64,000 nucleotides of DNA from JAYKJB01 sp035284745 [NCBI: Candidatus Sericytochromatia bacterium] (lineage in GTDB: Bacteria; Cyanobacteriota; Sericytochromatia; S15B-MN24). Of this stretch, positions 15,039 to 24,658 are shown one piece after another. The notes below the pieces were generated by a model, which did no database searches, was not told where the DNA came from, and worked only from the letters and a program-made list of their open reading frames with translations. Position 1 is the stretch's first letter, and each line of letters begins with the position of its first letter. Both the position numbers and the translations under genes were made by a program. Where the stretch lies: contig JAYKIL010000021.1 of assembly GCA_035284745.1 (NCBI GenBank), positions 1 to 64,000 on the forward strand, given 5' to 3'.

Positions 15039-16868
15039 ATGCTCCAACAGCGCTCCTTGGCAATTCCCCTCGCCATCTTCGCCCTCTCAGGATGTGGGAC
15101 AAACTTCAAAAACACCCACCTGATCACGTCTGCGGCCGTTCCTGCCCGCCCCGCCGCCAAGGTGACTGCCGAAACTCGAGCCGTCAGTTCCAAAAACGCC
15201 ACCGTGACTCGGGTGGAAAGCCCCGCCGCAAAAGAAACCAAACTGCCTCCCGTCACGGATGAGGTCATCGTCAAATTCAGAAGCGCATCCCGCGACCTTC
15301 CGGGAGCCACCCGCGTGCGTGATCTCGGTCTGAAAGGTGCCGCCATTTACAAGATGAATGCAGGCGCTTATTCGCTGCAATCAACGGACGAATGGGAAGA
15401 GGCCGAAGACATTGACTACATTGAGCCAAACTATCGTTATGAGGCTGTAAACACGCCCAATGATGCAAACTATGCCGCAAGCTGGGGCGTTGCCGCCATC
15501 AACGCCCCAAGCCTTTGGGCCCTCACCACCGGAGTGGGTGTCAATGTGGCCGTTCTGGATACGGGAGTTGATGCCCGCCATCCAGACCTTTCAGGGCGGG
15601 TTTTGCCGGGTATCGACCTGGTCAATAATGATAGTGACGCGACGGATGACCACGGACATGGCACCCACGTGGCCGGAACCATCGCGGCCATCGCCAACAA
15701 CGGCATCGATGTAGCAGGTATCGCGCCCGGCGCTTCCATTATCCCGATTAAAGTTCTCAACTCGCGTGGTCAGGGCTCAAACGCCGATATCGCCAGCGGC
15801 ATCCTGGAAGCCGCCAACCGTGGCGCAAAAATAATCAACCTCAGCCTCGGAGGGACTGACAATTCGGAAACGATAAGACGGGCGATCGCCAACGTTCAGG
15901 AACGTGGCGTCGTGGTGATCGCGGCCGCTGGCAACAGTGGGGTTTCAACACCTTTCTTCCCTGCTGCCAACGAAGGGGTTATCGGGGTTGCTGCCGTTGA
16001 CAGCAGGCGTGAAAAACCTCGTTTCAGCAACTTTGGGGATTACATCGATATCGCAGCGCCAGGCGTTGATATCGGCTCCACAAAATTGGGGGGCGGCGTG
16101 ACAAAAATGAGCGGTACCAGTATGGCGAGCCCGCATGTAGCGGGCGCCTGTGCCCTAATTCTTTCACAGTTTCCAACCCTTAAAACGGGGCACTTAACCC
16201 GACTGATGCAAAAGTCGGGCCATCCGACCAGCGGCTTCCCCGGCCAAGCGCCACGTGCCCTGAATGTGGAAGAGGCGTTTGTCCAAGTCCCTACCCTGGA
16301 TATGCAAGCTCCGAGCACTGTTTTGGGGCTGACAGCCACACCTGGCGCCCCCGGAGAAGTCAATCTTGGATGGACCGCGGCGACAGACAACCAAAGCCGC
16401 GTCAGTTATCGCATTTTGCGCAACGGGCAAACCGTTGGCAGCACCAGGAACGTCACCTTTACGGATCGCGGGGTCAGCGGCCGCAGCACCTACCAGATCA
16501 TCGCAATGGATGAAGATGGGAACGAGGCTGCCCCCAGTGCGCCCGTGGAAGGAACGCCAGGCGTCGCATCCGACAAGATTATCGACCTGCGGATCACCAA
16601 ACGCTCGACACAAGAGGTGACGATTTCCTGGAAAACCACCGAACCGATGCGCTGCCTCGTGCAATGGGGCCCCAACGCATCCTTGGGCGAGGGAACCACG
16701 TGGGCCACCACCCCAACCAAAGCGCACTCCGTCACTCTGAAAAAACTGAGCCGTTTCAAGACCTATCATTATCGGGTGGTCGCCGCTACCAATTCCAGCA
16801 CATTGCACTACAGCAATACCCAACGTGTGCGCACCAAACTTTGGTTCCTTTTCAGCTTACCTGAATAG
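15039..16868 (+). CDS. subtilisin-like (S8) serine protease lipoprotein with FN3 domains
   Basis: 609 residues. The ATG at 15039 gives a lipoprotein signal ('LAIPLAIFALSGC'); the open frame upstream to 14871 is probably non-coding. An inhibitor-I9-like propeptide occupies ~70-140 ('VIVKFRSAS...YIEPNYRYE'). The protease domain contains Asp174 ('VAVLDTGVD'), His207 ('HGHGTHVAG'), the oxyanion Asn ('IAAAGNSG') and Ser361 ('GTSMASPHVAG'), so it should be active. Two fibronectin type III domains follow ('PGEVNLGWTAATDNQSRVSY', 'EVTISWKTTEPMRCLVQWG'). A cell-surface-anchored or periplasmic scavenging or processing protease is likely. Confidence 0.92.
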   Translation: MLQQRSLAIPLAIFALSGCGTNFKNTHLITSAAVPARPAAKVTAETRAVSSKNATVTRVESPAAKETKLPPVTDEVIVKFRSASRDLPGATRVRDLGLKGAAIYKMNAGAYSLQSTDEWEEAEDIDYIEPNYRYEAVNTPNDANYAASWGVAAINAPSLWALTTGVGVNVAVLDTGVDARHPDLSGRVLPGIDLVNNDSDATDDHGHGTHVAGTIAAIANNGIDVAGIAPGASIIPIKVLNSRGQGSNADIASGILEAANRGAKIINLSLGGTDNSETIRRAIANVQERGVVVIAAAGNSGVSTPFFPAANEGVIGVAAVDSRREKPRFSNFGDYIDIAAPGVDIGSTKLGGGVTKMSGTSMASPHVAGACALILSQFPTLKTGHLTRLMQKSGHPTSGFPGQAPRALNVEEAFVQVPTLDMQAPSTVLGLTATPGAPGEVNLGWTAATDNQSRVSYRILRNGQTVGSTRNVTFTDRGVSGRSTYQIIAMDEDGNEAAPSAPVEGTPGVASDKIIDLRITKRSTQEVTISWKTTEPMRCLVQWGPNASLGEGTTWATTPTKAHSVTLKKLSRFKTYHYRVVAATNSSTLHYSNTQRVRTKLWFLFSLPE

Positions 16869-16901
16869 CCAATGGGAGAGGTTTTCCCTGGCTGCTTTGT
16901 C

Positions 16902-19900
16902 TCACGGTGATGGCAGCAAAATCCTAAATGTACTGCCCTCACCTTCTTGAGATTCCAGAGTCAGGCTCCCTCCTAACCTTTCAATAATTCGGCGACACAC
17001 AGACAGGCCCAGTCCTTTTCCCTCGCCCACGCCTTTGGTTGTATAGAACGGATCGAAGACACGACGTTGGAGAGAGACCGGAATGCCACTTCCCGTGTCT
17101 GAGACAGCAATGACAATGCCATTCCATTCCCGCAGCAGATTCACCCGAACGCAGCGCAGACCAATCTCTCGCTCCCGCACCGCATAAGCAGCGTTCATCA
17201 GGAGTTGAACAATCACTTGGCGAAGATCGCTCTCTGAGCCCAATGCGCCCGGCACCGGTCCACCCACCACATTCAAGTCGATATCGCGAAATGACGCCTG
17301 GAGTGAGACCAGATCGATGGCCTCACGGACCACCCGAGCCACATCAATTTCTTCTGACGGAGATTGTTTGACTTTGGAAAAACTCAACAGCGCTTCCACA
17401 ATTTCCTTGCATCGTTGCGCGCCGTCTTCAATCAGTGCGACGCTTTCGAGCAGGCTCGGGTCAGTAAGTTCAAGGCGCAACATTTGCGCATTGACAAGAA
17501 CGGCGCCAAGCGGATTGTTAATCTCGTGCGCGACGCCCGCGGCCAGAGTCCCCACTGTGGCCAGTTTCTCAGACTCCAGCAGTTGGTCTTGAATCTGAAC
17601 AAGTTCGTGGAGGGTACGCTCTAGCTCTTCGGTCCGCTGACGCACCTTTTCTTCAAGGCTTTGGTTCAATTCCCGGATCGTATCGAACGCTTGGACGTTT
17701 TGAAGCATCAAAGCGACTTGGGCGGCTATCGCCGTCAAAACATCTAAATCCCGCTGCGCAAATGTTCTGTTGGCGCTCGAAGAACTCACATACAGGGCTC
17801 CGAGGAGCGTCTCATCCAACAACAAAGGAACGCACATCACCGAACGTACATTCCGCAGCATCAGGCTCGCCGTCTGAAGCAGTTCTTGGTCTTGCCCCAC
17901 ATCCAAGATGGTCAGCGCTTTACGAGCCTGCAAAACTCGCGACAAAATTGTTCGACTGATCAAGCTGGGGTCAGGCCTCCCGCCCGCACAGTCTAAACTC
18001 GCCCGACACGCAAAATCATCGCCAAAAAACACGAATCCTTGTTCGCCCTCGGTCACCTTCAACACCTGTTCCAGCGCAAGTTGAAGGAGGCCCCCCATAT
18101 CCATGGCACCCGCCAGGGCCTGATTAAGGCTGTTGAGAAAAGCGACCCTCGCATCTTTGCGCCGCGCATCCTCCTCGTTATGAAGGCAGCGCAAAACCAG
18201 ACCCGCAGCCGCCGTGACGGCACGCACGGTGTCTTTCAGCTGCCCTGTGAGTTCCGACCACGCGTGCCCAGATTCCACATAAACAACGCCCCAGGCCATT
18301 TCGTGCGCTCGGGCGGGCGGTGCGCACAGAGGAACAAGCAGCAACCCTTCCAAGCCCGCCCCCAAAAAAACCTCCTGCGACATCCAACTCGGAAACTCCA
18401 GCTCACGATGGACCCACAAACTGGCTTTCTCCGTCGCCACTCGTTCAAGCGCGTGGGGGAAGGGCAACGGCGAATCCAGGGCCACGGTTCCACCCGGTTC
18501 AGCCCAGCCATCCACCAGGCTCAGCTTGCCCTCATCCGAACGCAAATAAACCAGAATGCGAGAGACAGGGATTTGTGCGCGCAACGTCCCTTGTAACCAT
18601 TTCAAAACCTCTGAAAAGCTGGGGGGCACCTCAAGAAACTCGAGAAGAGAGGGGCGCGAGGCCCACGAATTTTCTGCGCCCGCCTCGTGAAAAGAGGCCT
18701 GCATCGCGCCCCAGGCTGCGGCCCGCTCCGGCCAACCCAAAAATATCTGACGTTCGGTCGGTCCGAGTGGGTCGACCCAGACCGCAAAATGAGCACGGGC
18801 TTGCTCCAACAATGCCAAGCGCTCTTCGTCGCTTTCGGAAAAGCCTGCGAGCTCCACCAAAACAAGGGCGCGATGATGAGGAGCCGGCAAAGATTCGGCC
18901 AAATTCAGCGCATACTCAAAATGTTGCTGGGGCTCCGATCGAGCCCCGGATAAACCCGAAATTTTTCCGCGAATGAGGGCAATATCGATATCAAGCGCCT
19001 CAGTGCCCGCCAAGCGGCTCCATTCGGCCGCCGCCACCAAGGCCTCTCGCGCCACCTCAACCTGGCCACGAGCGAGGTGCAAACGCGCCCATAACCAATG
19101 CCATCGAGCAGCCAGGCCCGGCGCGCTTTCCCAAGCGGCCTCAGCCCACAACACTTCAAGCAAAGCTCGGGCATCAAACAACGCGCCATCGCGCAGGTAT
19201 GCTTCTGCCCTTCTCAATCCGATTCCCCGTGGGACCGCCTCGGCATCAAGCGACCCAAATGGCGCAGACTCGAACAGTTCTGCCAAGCGCCCTTGAAAGA
19301 GCAGAACGTCAGCCCAACTCACAAGCAAGCGCTCACCCCAGACAGCATCATCAATCTCTGCCGACTCACGCCAGGCGGCACGAATCGTGGGTATTGGATC
19401 CGCCCCCCCACCCCCCGCATAGGCCACCAGTTGAGACAACGCACGGCTCAACAACGTTTGTTCTGGCGGCGTCCACTCAACAAGAAGCTGCTGGGCCCGT
19501 TCCAGACTGCCGGTCTGCAAAACGGCCCACAGTTCCTCGAATTCCACGCGTTCCCTTTCAATAGAGTGACGAGCCGTCAAGGCCCTGAGCTCAGAGTAAG
19601 CCTCTGCAGCCACGCCATACCGTTCCCTAGAAATGGCCGAGGCGGCGATCGCTCCGAGGAGATCCCCGAGCAATTGCCACAGGCCCCAACGAGCTGCCGC
19701 TTCTCTAAATTTTGACCCTTCGAGCCACGCCACTTCGGGCGCCAATGTGCCATCCTCGAGGCGCCGCCACACCCCCCAGCCTTCGACCACCAAAGAGATG
19801 GCAGGGGTCCAATACGTGGAAGGCCATTGCGAAGTTCGCGGCAGCGCACGGGTCTCATCGGGGCTGGCATCAGACCATCGCGTTTTCTCAAGCGGTGCCA

Positions 19901-21890
19901 ATTCTAAGCACAAAAGGTCACGCAAGGCAGGCGCAGAATTCAAGGATTCAAGAAAACCCGCGCGCGCAGCACCAAAATCTCTCTTTGAAAGAGCCCGTCG
20001 GCCATCGAACCAATGACACCATCCTTGGCCCTCTGATGTTTCCCCCAAGACCCGCTGGGCCAGCAGGAAGTGTTCAGAATTGGGTGCGTCGAAATTCGCA
20101 AGCGCAAGCAACACCCAGAAGGTATTTGAAAAACTTTGCTCCAAGAGCAGACCAGGCGACACCGGGGCGACCAGGCGGGCAAAAGCCTTCAGCCGCCCCA
20201 GTGAGTGTGCCTCCAGAGCGGTAAGAGACAATGCGACGGAAAAATCCGCATCCGCACCGGCTGCCAATGCAGCGAAAACACGCCGCGAGGCTGGAACACT
20301 CGGAAGCGCGGCAATTCGTCGTTGCCAACGCATGCGATCCCCAAAAGTGGCCTGGTTTTCGATGCGAAATCCATCGCCTGAGGCGAAAAAGGTGATCCCC
20401 CGACCACGACAAACGAGCCAAGCCGAGTCAATGGCCCGGGCCAGTGCTTGAAAAAATTCAAGCACTGGCATATCCATCAAGTCCATCAACGTTTCAAATG
20501 ACGCCCACCCCCCCGCGAGTTGCAGGGCGAGCATCAATTCTCGCACCACTTCATCCGGCCAGCGGGGTTGATGATGGACACTTTGCCACAGTGACTGAAC
20601 CGCCCGCACACGCGAAACATCACAAGACGTCAGGGAAAAATCTGTTGTCGCGGGCCTGAGGGATTTAACCAGGGCCTTCGGGACTGCTTCCTGCGCCAGA
20701 CTCCCTTCCTCTGGGCGAAGTTCCGGACCCGCCGCCGCAATGCCTTCATCCGCTTCCGGGGCTCCCAGCAAACAGATGACATGCCGAAACGTTGAACGAC
20801 TTAATATTTCATCCAGCAGAAGTCGGTCTGAGGCCGCCAAAGTGGAGACATCCGGGAAAAACAGCACATCCAAATGTTCGGCAACGCCCTGCGCCAACTC
20901 TTCCATACAGGCCTCTACATAGGCCCTTTGACCCAAGTCACTCAAATACACAGAGACCGGGTCAAAGACAGTCTCAGAAGGAACCCGAGAGGCTCCGTGC
21001 GGCGCGGGCCAGCCAGGAATGAGGTCCCGCAGTCCCTCCTCTGGTTGCCCCAAGACCGTCCGAAAGCGGACAGGAAGCGCCTGAGCAATCGCATGCGCGC
21101 AGGTGTCGGCCAGTGCCCGGCGCATCGCGATATCGGACGTGAGAAGCCAAACCGCCTGAGGCCGCAAGGCCTTATCAACATGCAGGAGGCAATCGCCGGC
21201 CACCTCAACGGTGCGCTCCCGTTCGTTTCTCGTCAACAGAAGTTCTGACGACATTCGCGGGGCCGTTTCAAACCCCAGAAGGGCAAGTGCCTCGCCTGGT
21301 TCCTGATGCCGCAGGCATTTTAACGCGTTTTCAAGGTGCAACGGACGCCCGGCGAGACGAGAGACGTCTTCTAGCTCCTCACAGAGAAACAACCAATCTT
21401 GCCTTCGAAAATGCTCGTGCGGACCATCCTCCCCAATCACCTGAGGCTCGAAATCGGGCGCCAACAGACGCCACTGCCCCCGCGAATCATAAAGCAGAGA
21501 ATCCAAGGTCGGCCGCAAGCCCACCACACCCACCTCGTGGGCTCGGTCTATCAACGTGACCAGCTCCCCAAAAAGCTGCACCGCCGCCTCAGGGGATGCC
21601 TCGCCACCCCAAGCGCTCCCGCTCACAGGAGTGAGCCACGCCCGAACTTCCCCGGCGCCATCAGTGTCGACGTTCAAATCCAGAAAAAGCGTGCTGCGGA
21701 GGCTCGCGAGTCGCCATAACTGCCAGACAAAATAACGCTTATCACCCTTCAGGGAAGCGCCATCAAATTGGACACAACGGCGCACGGCTGCGCCGTCTGA
21801 TACCAAAAATGACACGGCCATTCGGCCTCGCCACGCCCCGGGGAGGGAGGCGACATCCCCCGTCTGCAGCGACACCAAACTTTCTTCCAT
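16902..21890 (-). CDS. giant multi-domain sensor histidine kinase with degenerate kinase and ATPase domains
   Basis: 1662 residues with no membrane helix. The architecture follows the Ser/Thr-kinase - AAA - TPR - GAF - histidine kinase proteins known from myxobacteria and cyanobacteria. Residues ~1-170 keep the outline of a protein kinase C-lobe, but the 'HRDLKPxN' and 'DFG' positions read 'VGLRPTLDSLL' and 'LAPDFEP'. Residues ~215-560 correspond to the AAA part, but the P-loop position reads 'TSDIAMRRAL', with no GKS/T. A long helical repeat region runs to ~1080. Two GAF domains follow (~1095-1260, ~1285-1430), then a coiled coil, the H-box 'AAGVAHEINNPLG' (His1455), the N-box near 1560, 'DTGSGIP' and 'GKGLGLSVCRRI'. 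Histidine kinase activity should be intact, and the N-terminal half probably serves as a binding scaffold. Confidence 0.9.
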   Translation of the reverse strand: MEESLVSLQTGDVASLPGAWRGRMAVSFLVSDGAAVRRCVQFDGASLKGDKRYFVWQLWRLASLRSTLFLDLNVDTDGAGEVRAWLTPVSGSAWGGEASPEAAVQLFGELVTLIDRAHEVGVVGLRPTLDSLLYDSRGQWRLLAPDFEPQVIGEDGPHEHFRRQDWLFLCEELEDVSRLAGRPLHLENALKCLRHQEPGEALALLGFETAPRMSSELLLTRNERERTVEVAGDCLLHVDKALRPQAVWLLTSDIAMRRALADTCAHAIAQALPVRFRTVLGQPEEGLRDLIPGWPAPHGASRVPSETVFDPVSVYLSDLGQRAYVEACMEELAQGVAEHLDVLFFPDVSTLAASDRLLLDEILSRSTFRHVICLLGAPEADEGIAAAGPELRPEEGSLAQEAVPKALVKSLRPATTDFSLTSCDVSRVRAVQSLWQSVHHQPRWPDEVVRELMLALQLAGGWASFETLMDLMDMPVLEFFQALARAIDSAWLVCRGRGITFFASGDGFRIENQATFGDRMRWQRRIAALPSVPASRRVFAALAAGADADFSVALSLTALEAHSLGRLKAFARLVAPVSPGLLLEQSFSNTFWVLLALANFDAPNSEHFLLAQRVLGETSEGQGWCHWFDGRRALSKRDFGAARAGFLESLNSAPALRDLLCLELAPLEKTRWSDASPDETRALPRTSQWPSTYWTPAISLVVEGWGVWRRLEDGTLAPEVAWLEGSKFREAAARWGLWQLLGDLLGAIAASAISRERYGVAAEAYSELRALTARHSIERERVEFEELWAVLQTGSLERAQQLLVEWTPPEQTLLSRALSQLVAYAGGGGADPIPTIRAAWRESAEIDDAVWGERLLVSWADVLLFQGRLAELFESAPFGSLDAEAVPRGIGLRRAEAYLRDGALFDARALLEVLWAEAAWESAPGLAARWHWLWARLHLARGQVEVAREALVAAAEWSRLAGTEALDIDIALIRGKISGLSGARSEPQQHFEYALNLAESLPAPHHRALVLVELAGFSESDEERLALLEQARAHFAVWVDPLGPTERQIFLGWPERAAAWGAMQASFHEAGAENSWASRPSLLEFLEVPPSFSEVLKWLQGTLRAQIPVSRILVYLRSDEGKLSLVDGWAEPGGTVALDSPLPFPHALERVATEKASLWVHRELEFPSWMSQEVFLGAGLEGLLLVPLCAPPARAHEMAWGVVYVESGHAWSELTGQLKDTVRAVTAAAGLVLRCLHNEEDARRKDARVAFLNSLNQALAGAMDMGGLLQLALEQVLKVTEGEQGFVFFGDDFACRASLDCAGGRPDPSLISRTILSRVLQARKALTILDVGQDQELLQTASLMLRNVRSVMCVPLLLDETLLGALYVSSSSANRTFAQRDLDVLTAIAAQVALMLQNVQAFDTIRELNQSLEEKVRQRTEELERTLHELVQIQDQLLESEKLATVGTLAAGVAHEINNPLGAVLVNAQMLRLELTDPSLLESVALIEDGAQRCKEIVEALLSFSKVKQSPSEEIDVARVVREAIDLVSLQASFRDIDLNVVGGPVPGALGSESDLRQVIVQLLMNAAYAVREREIGLRCVRVNLLREWNGIVIAVSDTGSGIPVSLQRRVFDPFYTTKGVGEGKGLGLSVCRRIIERLGGSLTLESQEGEGSTFRILLPSP

Positions 21891-22047
21891 ACTCGTCGTG
21901 AGCCCTTGTCAAAACTTCGGATGAGGCCGTTCGGCCCCTTCCTCCGTACCCGCGCCAACTCTTGTGAAACCTAAAAACTTCCAACACACGCGTGGAACTG
22001 GGGTAGAATCAAGCAAATTCCACCCCAAAAATCGCTTGGAGCCTGCT

Positions 22048-23376
22048 ATGTCTCTACTCAATCTTCCCCTCTACGCTGAACGTCGGCGGCGTTTTATGGC
22101 CGCAATGGAAGGTGGTGGCGCGATTTTCTTGGCACCACCGGCTCGTGTCCGCTCAAGGGATACCGACCACGCATATCGACCAGACAGCGACTTTTTTTAT
22201 CTCACCGGATTCCGCGAGCAAGGGGCCGCCTTGTTGTTGGTTCCAGACCACCCGGAACACCAGGTGATCGCGTTCGTCCAGCCTAAAGATGCACACATGG
22301 AAACCTGGCACGGGCGCAGGCTTGGAGTCGACGCAGCGCCTGTTCACCTCGGGGTCGACGCGGCCTACCCCATCGATGAGATCGAACGGATCCTGCCCAA
22401 ATATTTGGTGGGCGTGCCAAAGCTCTATTGCCAGCTCGGGGTCTGGAAAGAACACGACGAACTGCTGTTGAGGCTTTTGCCTCGTCTGGGAAATCGTCAC
22501 ACGTCACCGCCCGACGCACTGATCGCCACGGGCCGCCTCATCCACGAGATGCGCCTGCGAAAGGATGCCACTGAGATCTCGTTAATGCGCCAAGCCGCAG
22601 CCATCACGGCGACGGCCTATCAAGACGCCTTGCGATTTATCCGCCCGGGACACTTCGAATATGAAGTTCAGGCAGCCCTTGAGAACGCTTATCGTCGACT
22701 CGGCGGAGAAGGTCCTGCCTACCACCCCATCGTAGCGGGGGGAGAGAACGCAACGATCCTACACTACAACGAGAACGATGCACCGCTCCAAGCGGGCGAC
22801 TTGTTGCTCATTGATTCGGGGGCAGAATACCAGTATTACGCCTGCGACGTCACAAGAACCTACCCAATCGGCGGAACGTTTTCCGAGGCCCAGCGTCGCG
22901 TTTACGACCTGGTTCTGCGGGCAGAAAAGGAAGCCATTGAAAAAGTCCGCGTCGGAGAGCACGTCAAGGGTTACCATGAACACGCCGTTCGCGTGCTCAC
23001 CGCCGGTATGGTTGAACTCGGCTGGCTCCACGGCTCCGTGGATCAACTCATTGAAACGGAAGCATACAAACGCTTTTATATGCACGGGACCGGTCATTAC
23101 TTAGGCCTCGATACACACGATGTGGGACGCTACAAGATCAACGACCAATGGCGTGCCATAGAACCTGGAATGGTGGTAACCGTCGAGCCTGGCCTCTATG
23201 TTCCTCACGGCACACCCGGCGTCGATCCCATTTTTTGGGGCATTGGCATTCGGATTGAGGACGATATCCTGGTCGGAGACGATGGCGCGCCCGACAACCT
23301 AACGTCGGCCATTCCCAAGGAGGCTGTCGCCATTGAGACCTTGCTGCGCCAGAGTGCTGGCTCGGCGGTTGTTTAA
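22048..23376 (+). CDS. pepP: Xaa-Pro aminopeptidase (M24B)
   Basis: 442 residues, starting at the ATG behind TTGGAG. The N-terminal aminopeptidase-P domain is recognisable ('RRRFMAAMEGGGAIFLAPP', 'DFFYLTGFREQGA'). The pita-bread domain shows all five metal ligands: 'LLIDSGAEYQYYACDVTRTY' (two Asp), 'HGTGHYLGLDTHD' (His), 'VVTVEPGLYV' (Glu) and 'GIRIEDDI' (Glu). It removes N-terminal residues that precede proline and is normally cytosolic and Mn-dependent. Nothing unusual; it stands as a single gene divergent from the giant kinase. Confidence 0.96.
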   Translation: MSLLNLPLYAERRRRFMAAMEGGGAIFLAPPARVRSRDTDHAYRPDSDFFYLTGFREQGAALLLVPDHPEHQVIAFVQPKDAHMETWHGRRLGVDAAPVHLGVDAAYPIDEIERILPKYLVGVPKLYCQLGVWKEHDELLLRLLPRLGNRHTSPPDALIATGRLIHEMRLRKDATEISLMRQAAAITATAYQDALRFIRPGHFEYEVQAALENAYRRLGGEGPAYHPIVAGGENATILHYNENDAPLQAGDLLLIDSGAEYQYYACDVTRTYPIGGTFSEAQRRVYDLVLRAEKEAIEKVRVGEHVKGYHEHAVRVLTAGMVELGWLHGSVDQLIETEAYKRFYMHGTGHYLGLDTHDVGRYKINDQWRAIEPGMVVTVEPGLYVPHGTPGVDPIFWGIGIRIEDDILVGDDGAPDNLTSAIPKEAVAIETLLRQSAGSAVV

Positions 23377-23506
23377 TACAAAAATCTTTAGGTTTCAGGC
23401 AACGCACGCACGAAGAGCCCCAGCACCTTTCAATCACGGGTAAGTGCTGTCCATTTCAGGTCTTTCTCCGTGTTTCAGTCATTTTTTCGTGGTATTCCAT
23501 ACAGCG

Positions 23507-24556
23507 ATGACGAGGAACACCAGATTGGGCAGCATCCGGACTGAGCGTCCACCCTCCGAGGCCATCACACGGAGGCAGTTTGTAACTCGCACGGGGGCAT
23601 ACGCTGCGGGGTTCGCCGTTCCTGGATGGATCCCCGGCCACAGCAACGAAGCAAAGGAATACAACGGCCCCCGGCTTCTCCGCTTTGCGCACCTCACCGA
23701 CCTTCACTTTACGAGCCGCGTGCAAAGCAGATACCCAACAAGCCACCGCCATATTGTGCGGGCTGTGGAGGCCCTCAACTCTGAATGGCTCGATTTTGTG
23801 CTTTTCACCGGCGATATGTTTCATTTTCCCGAAGACTTTGAAACAGAATTACCGGCACTGCGCGATGCGCTGAAAGGACTTAACTGTCCCTACTATTGTT
23901 TATTCGGTAACCACGATGCAGAAGGTACCGGCCTGCGCCAACGCAAACTGAGGATTGCGACCCTTCTCGGCGATCGCGGACTCGCGGAGGGAAACAGCTA
24001 TTATTCTTTCACGCCGGTGCCAGGACTGCGAATCATTGCGCTCGACACAACCGATACGGGTGAAGACCATTACCACGGCTGGGGGGGCACGATCAGCCAA
24101 CGGCAGTTCGTTTGGCTTCGGGAAATTTTGAGGGCCGCCCGGGATGAAACCGTATTTCTGGCACTGCACCATCCTCCGATTACCCCGTACCCATTTCTCG
24201 AAAAGTTACGCCTTGAGCCCAAAACAGCCCACCGCCTTGGCCAAATCATCGCTGAACATACACAGGTACAGTTGGCTTTTGCCGGCCACTATCATTTCGG
24301 CGCGTGTGATCAATTCGCGGGCGCTCACCTCATTATCGGACCCTCTTTGGTTGAGCATCCCCATCCTTATCGACTTTTCGAACTTTTCCAAACCCCCGAA
24401 GGCGCCCTACGGACACATTTCAGTTGGCACACCCTCCCCTTGCACGAGCACGAAGACGAGCGTTGCGTATGGAGCCTTGCAGGAATTCGCGGGCACAGCC
24501 TGCAGCAAATTAGCTACGCCCGAACGGGAAACCTCTTGATTAGAGGCCCCGGTTAA
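23507..24556 (+). CDS. Tat-exported calcineurin-like metallophosphoesterase
   Basis: 349 residues from the ATG at 23507 (an in-frame GTG at 23444 would add 21 residues). Residues 21-45 form a twin-arginine signal: 'TRRQFVTRTGAYAAGFAVPG'. The phosphoesterase motifs are all intact: 'AHLTDLH' (DxH), 'FTGDMFH' (GDxxx), 'LFGNHDAEG' (GNHD), 'ALHHPP' and 'GHYHFG' (GHxH). An active binuclear metal phosphodiesterase or phosphatase located outside the cytoplasmic membrane is predicted; the substrate cannot be assigned. It contrasts with the degenerate nucleotidase homologue at 53.6 kb. Confidence 0.9.
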   Translation: MTRNTRLGSIRTERPPSEAITRRQFVTRTGAYAAGFAVPGWIPGHSNEAKEYNGPRLLRFAHLTDLHFTSRVQSRYPTSHRHIVRAVEALNSEWLDFVLFTGDMFHFPEDFETELPALRDALKGLNCPYYCLFGNHDAEGTGLRQRKLRIATLLGDRGLAEGNSYYSFTPVPGLRIIALDTTDTGEDHYHGWGGTISQRQFVWLREILRAARDETVFLALHHPPITPYPFLEKLRLEPKTAHRLGQIIAEHTQVQLAFAGHYHFGACDQFAGAHLIIGPSLVEHPHPYRLFELFQTPEGALRTHFSWHTLPLHEHEDERCVWSLAGIRGHSLQQISYARTGNLLIRGPG

Positions 24557-24658
24557 AATGGAACGCAGGCCGTGTAAGATACGTACATCAGAGATGGTAT
24601 TCCTCCTCCGCACTTTTCGCGCCCAGAAGAAAGTGCACTGACACGACCGAGGCTTCGC

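Noticed and set aside
16869-16901. Hairpin between the convergent protease and giant kinase genes
   Set aside because: The stem (AGCCA/TGGCT with inner GGGA/TCCC) is interrupted by bulges and lacks a T-run, so I do not call it a terminator.
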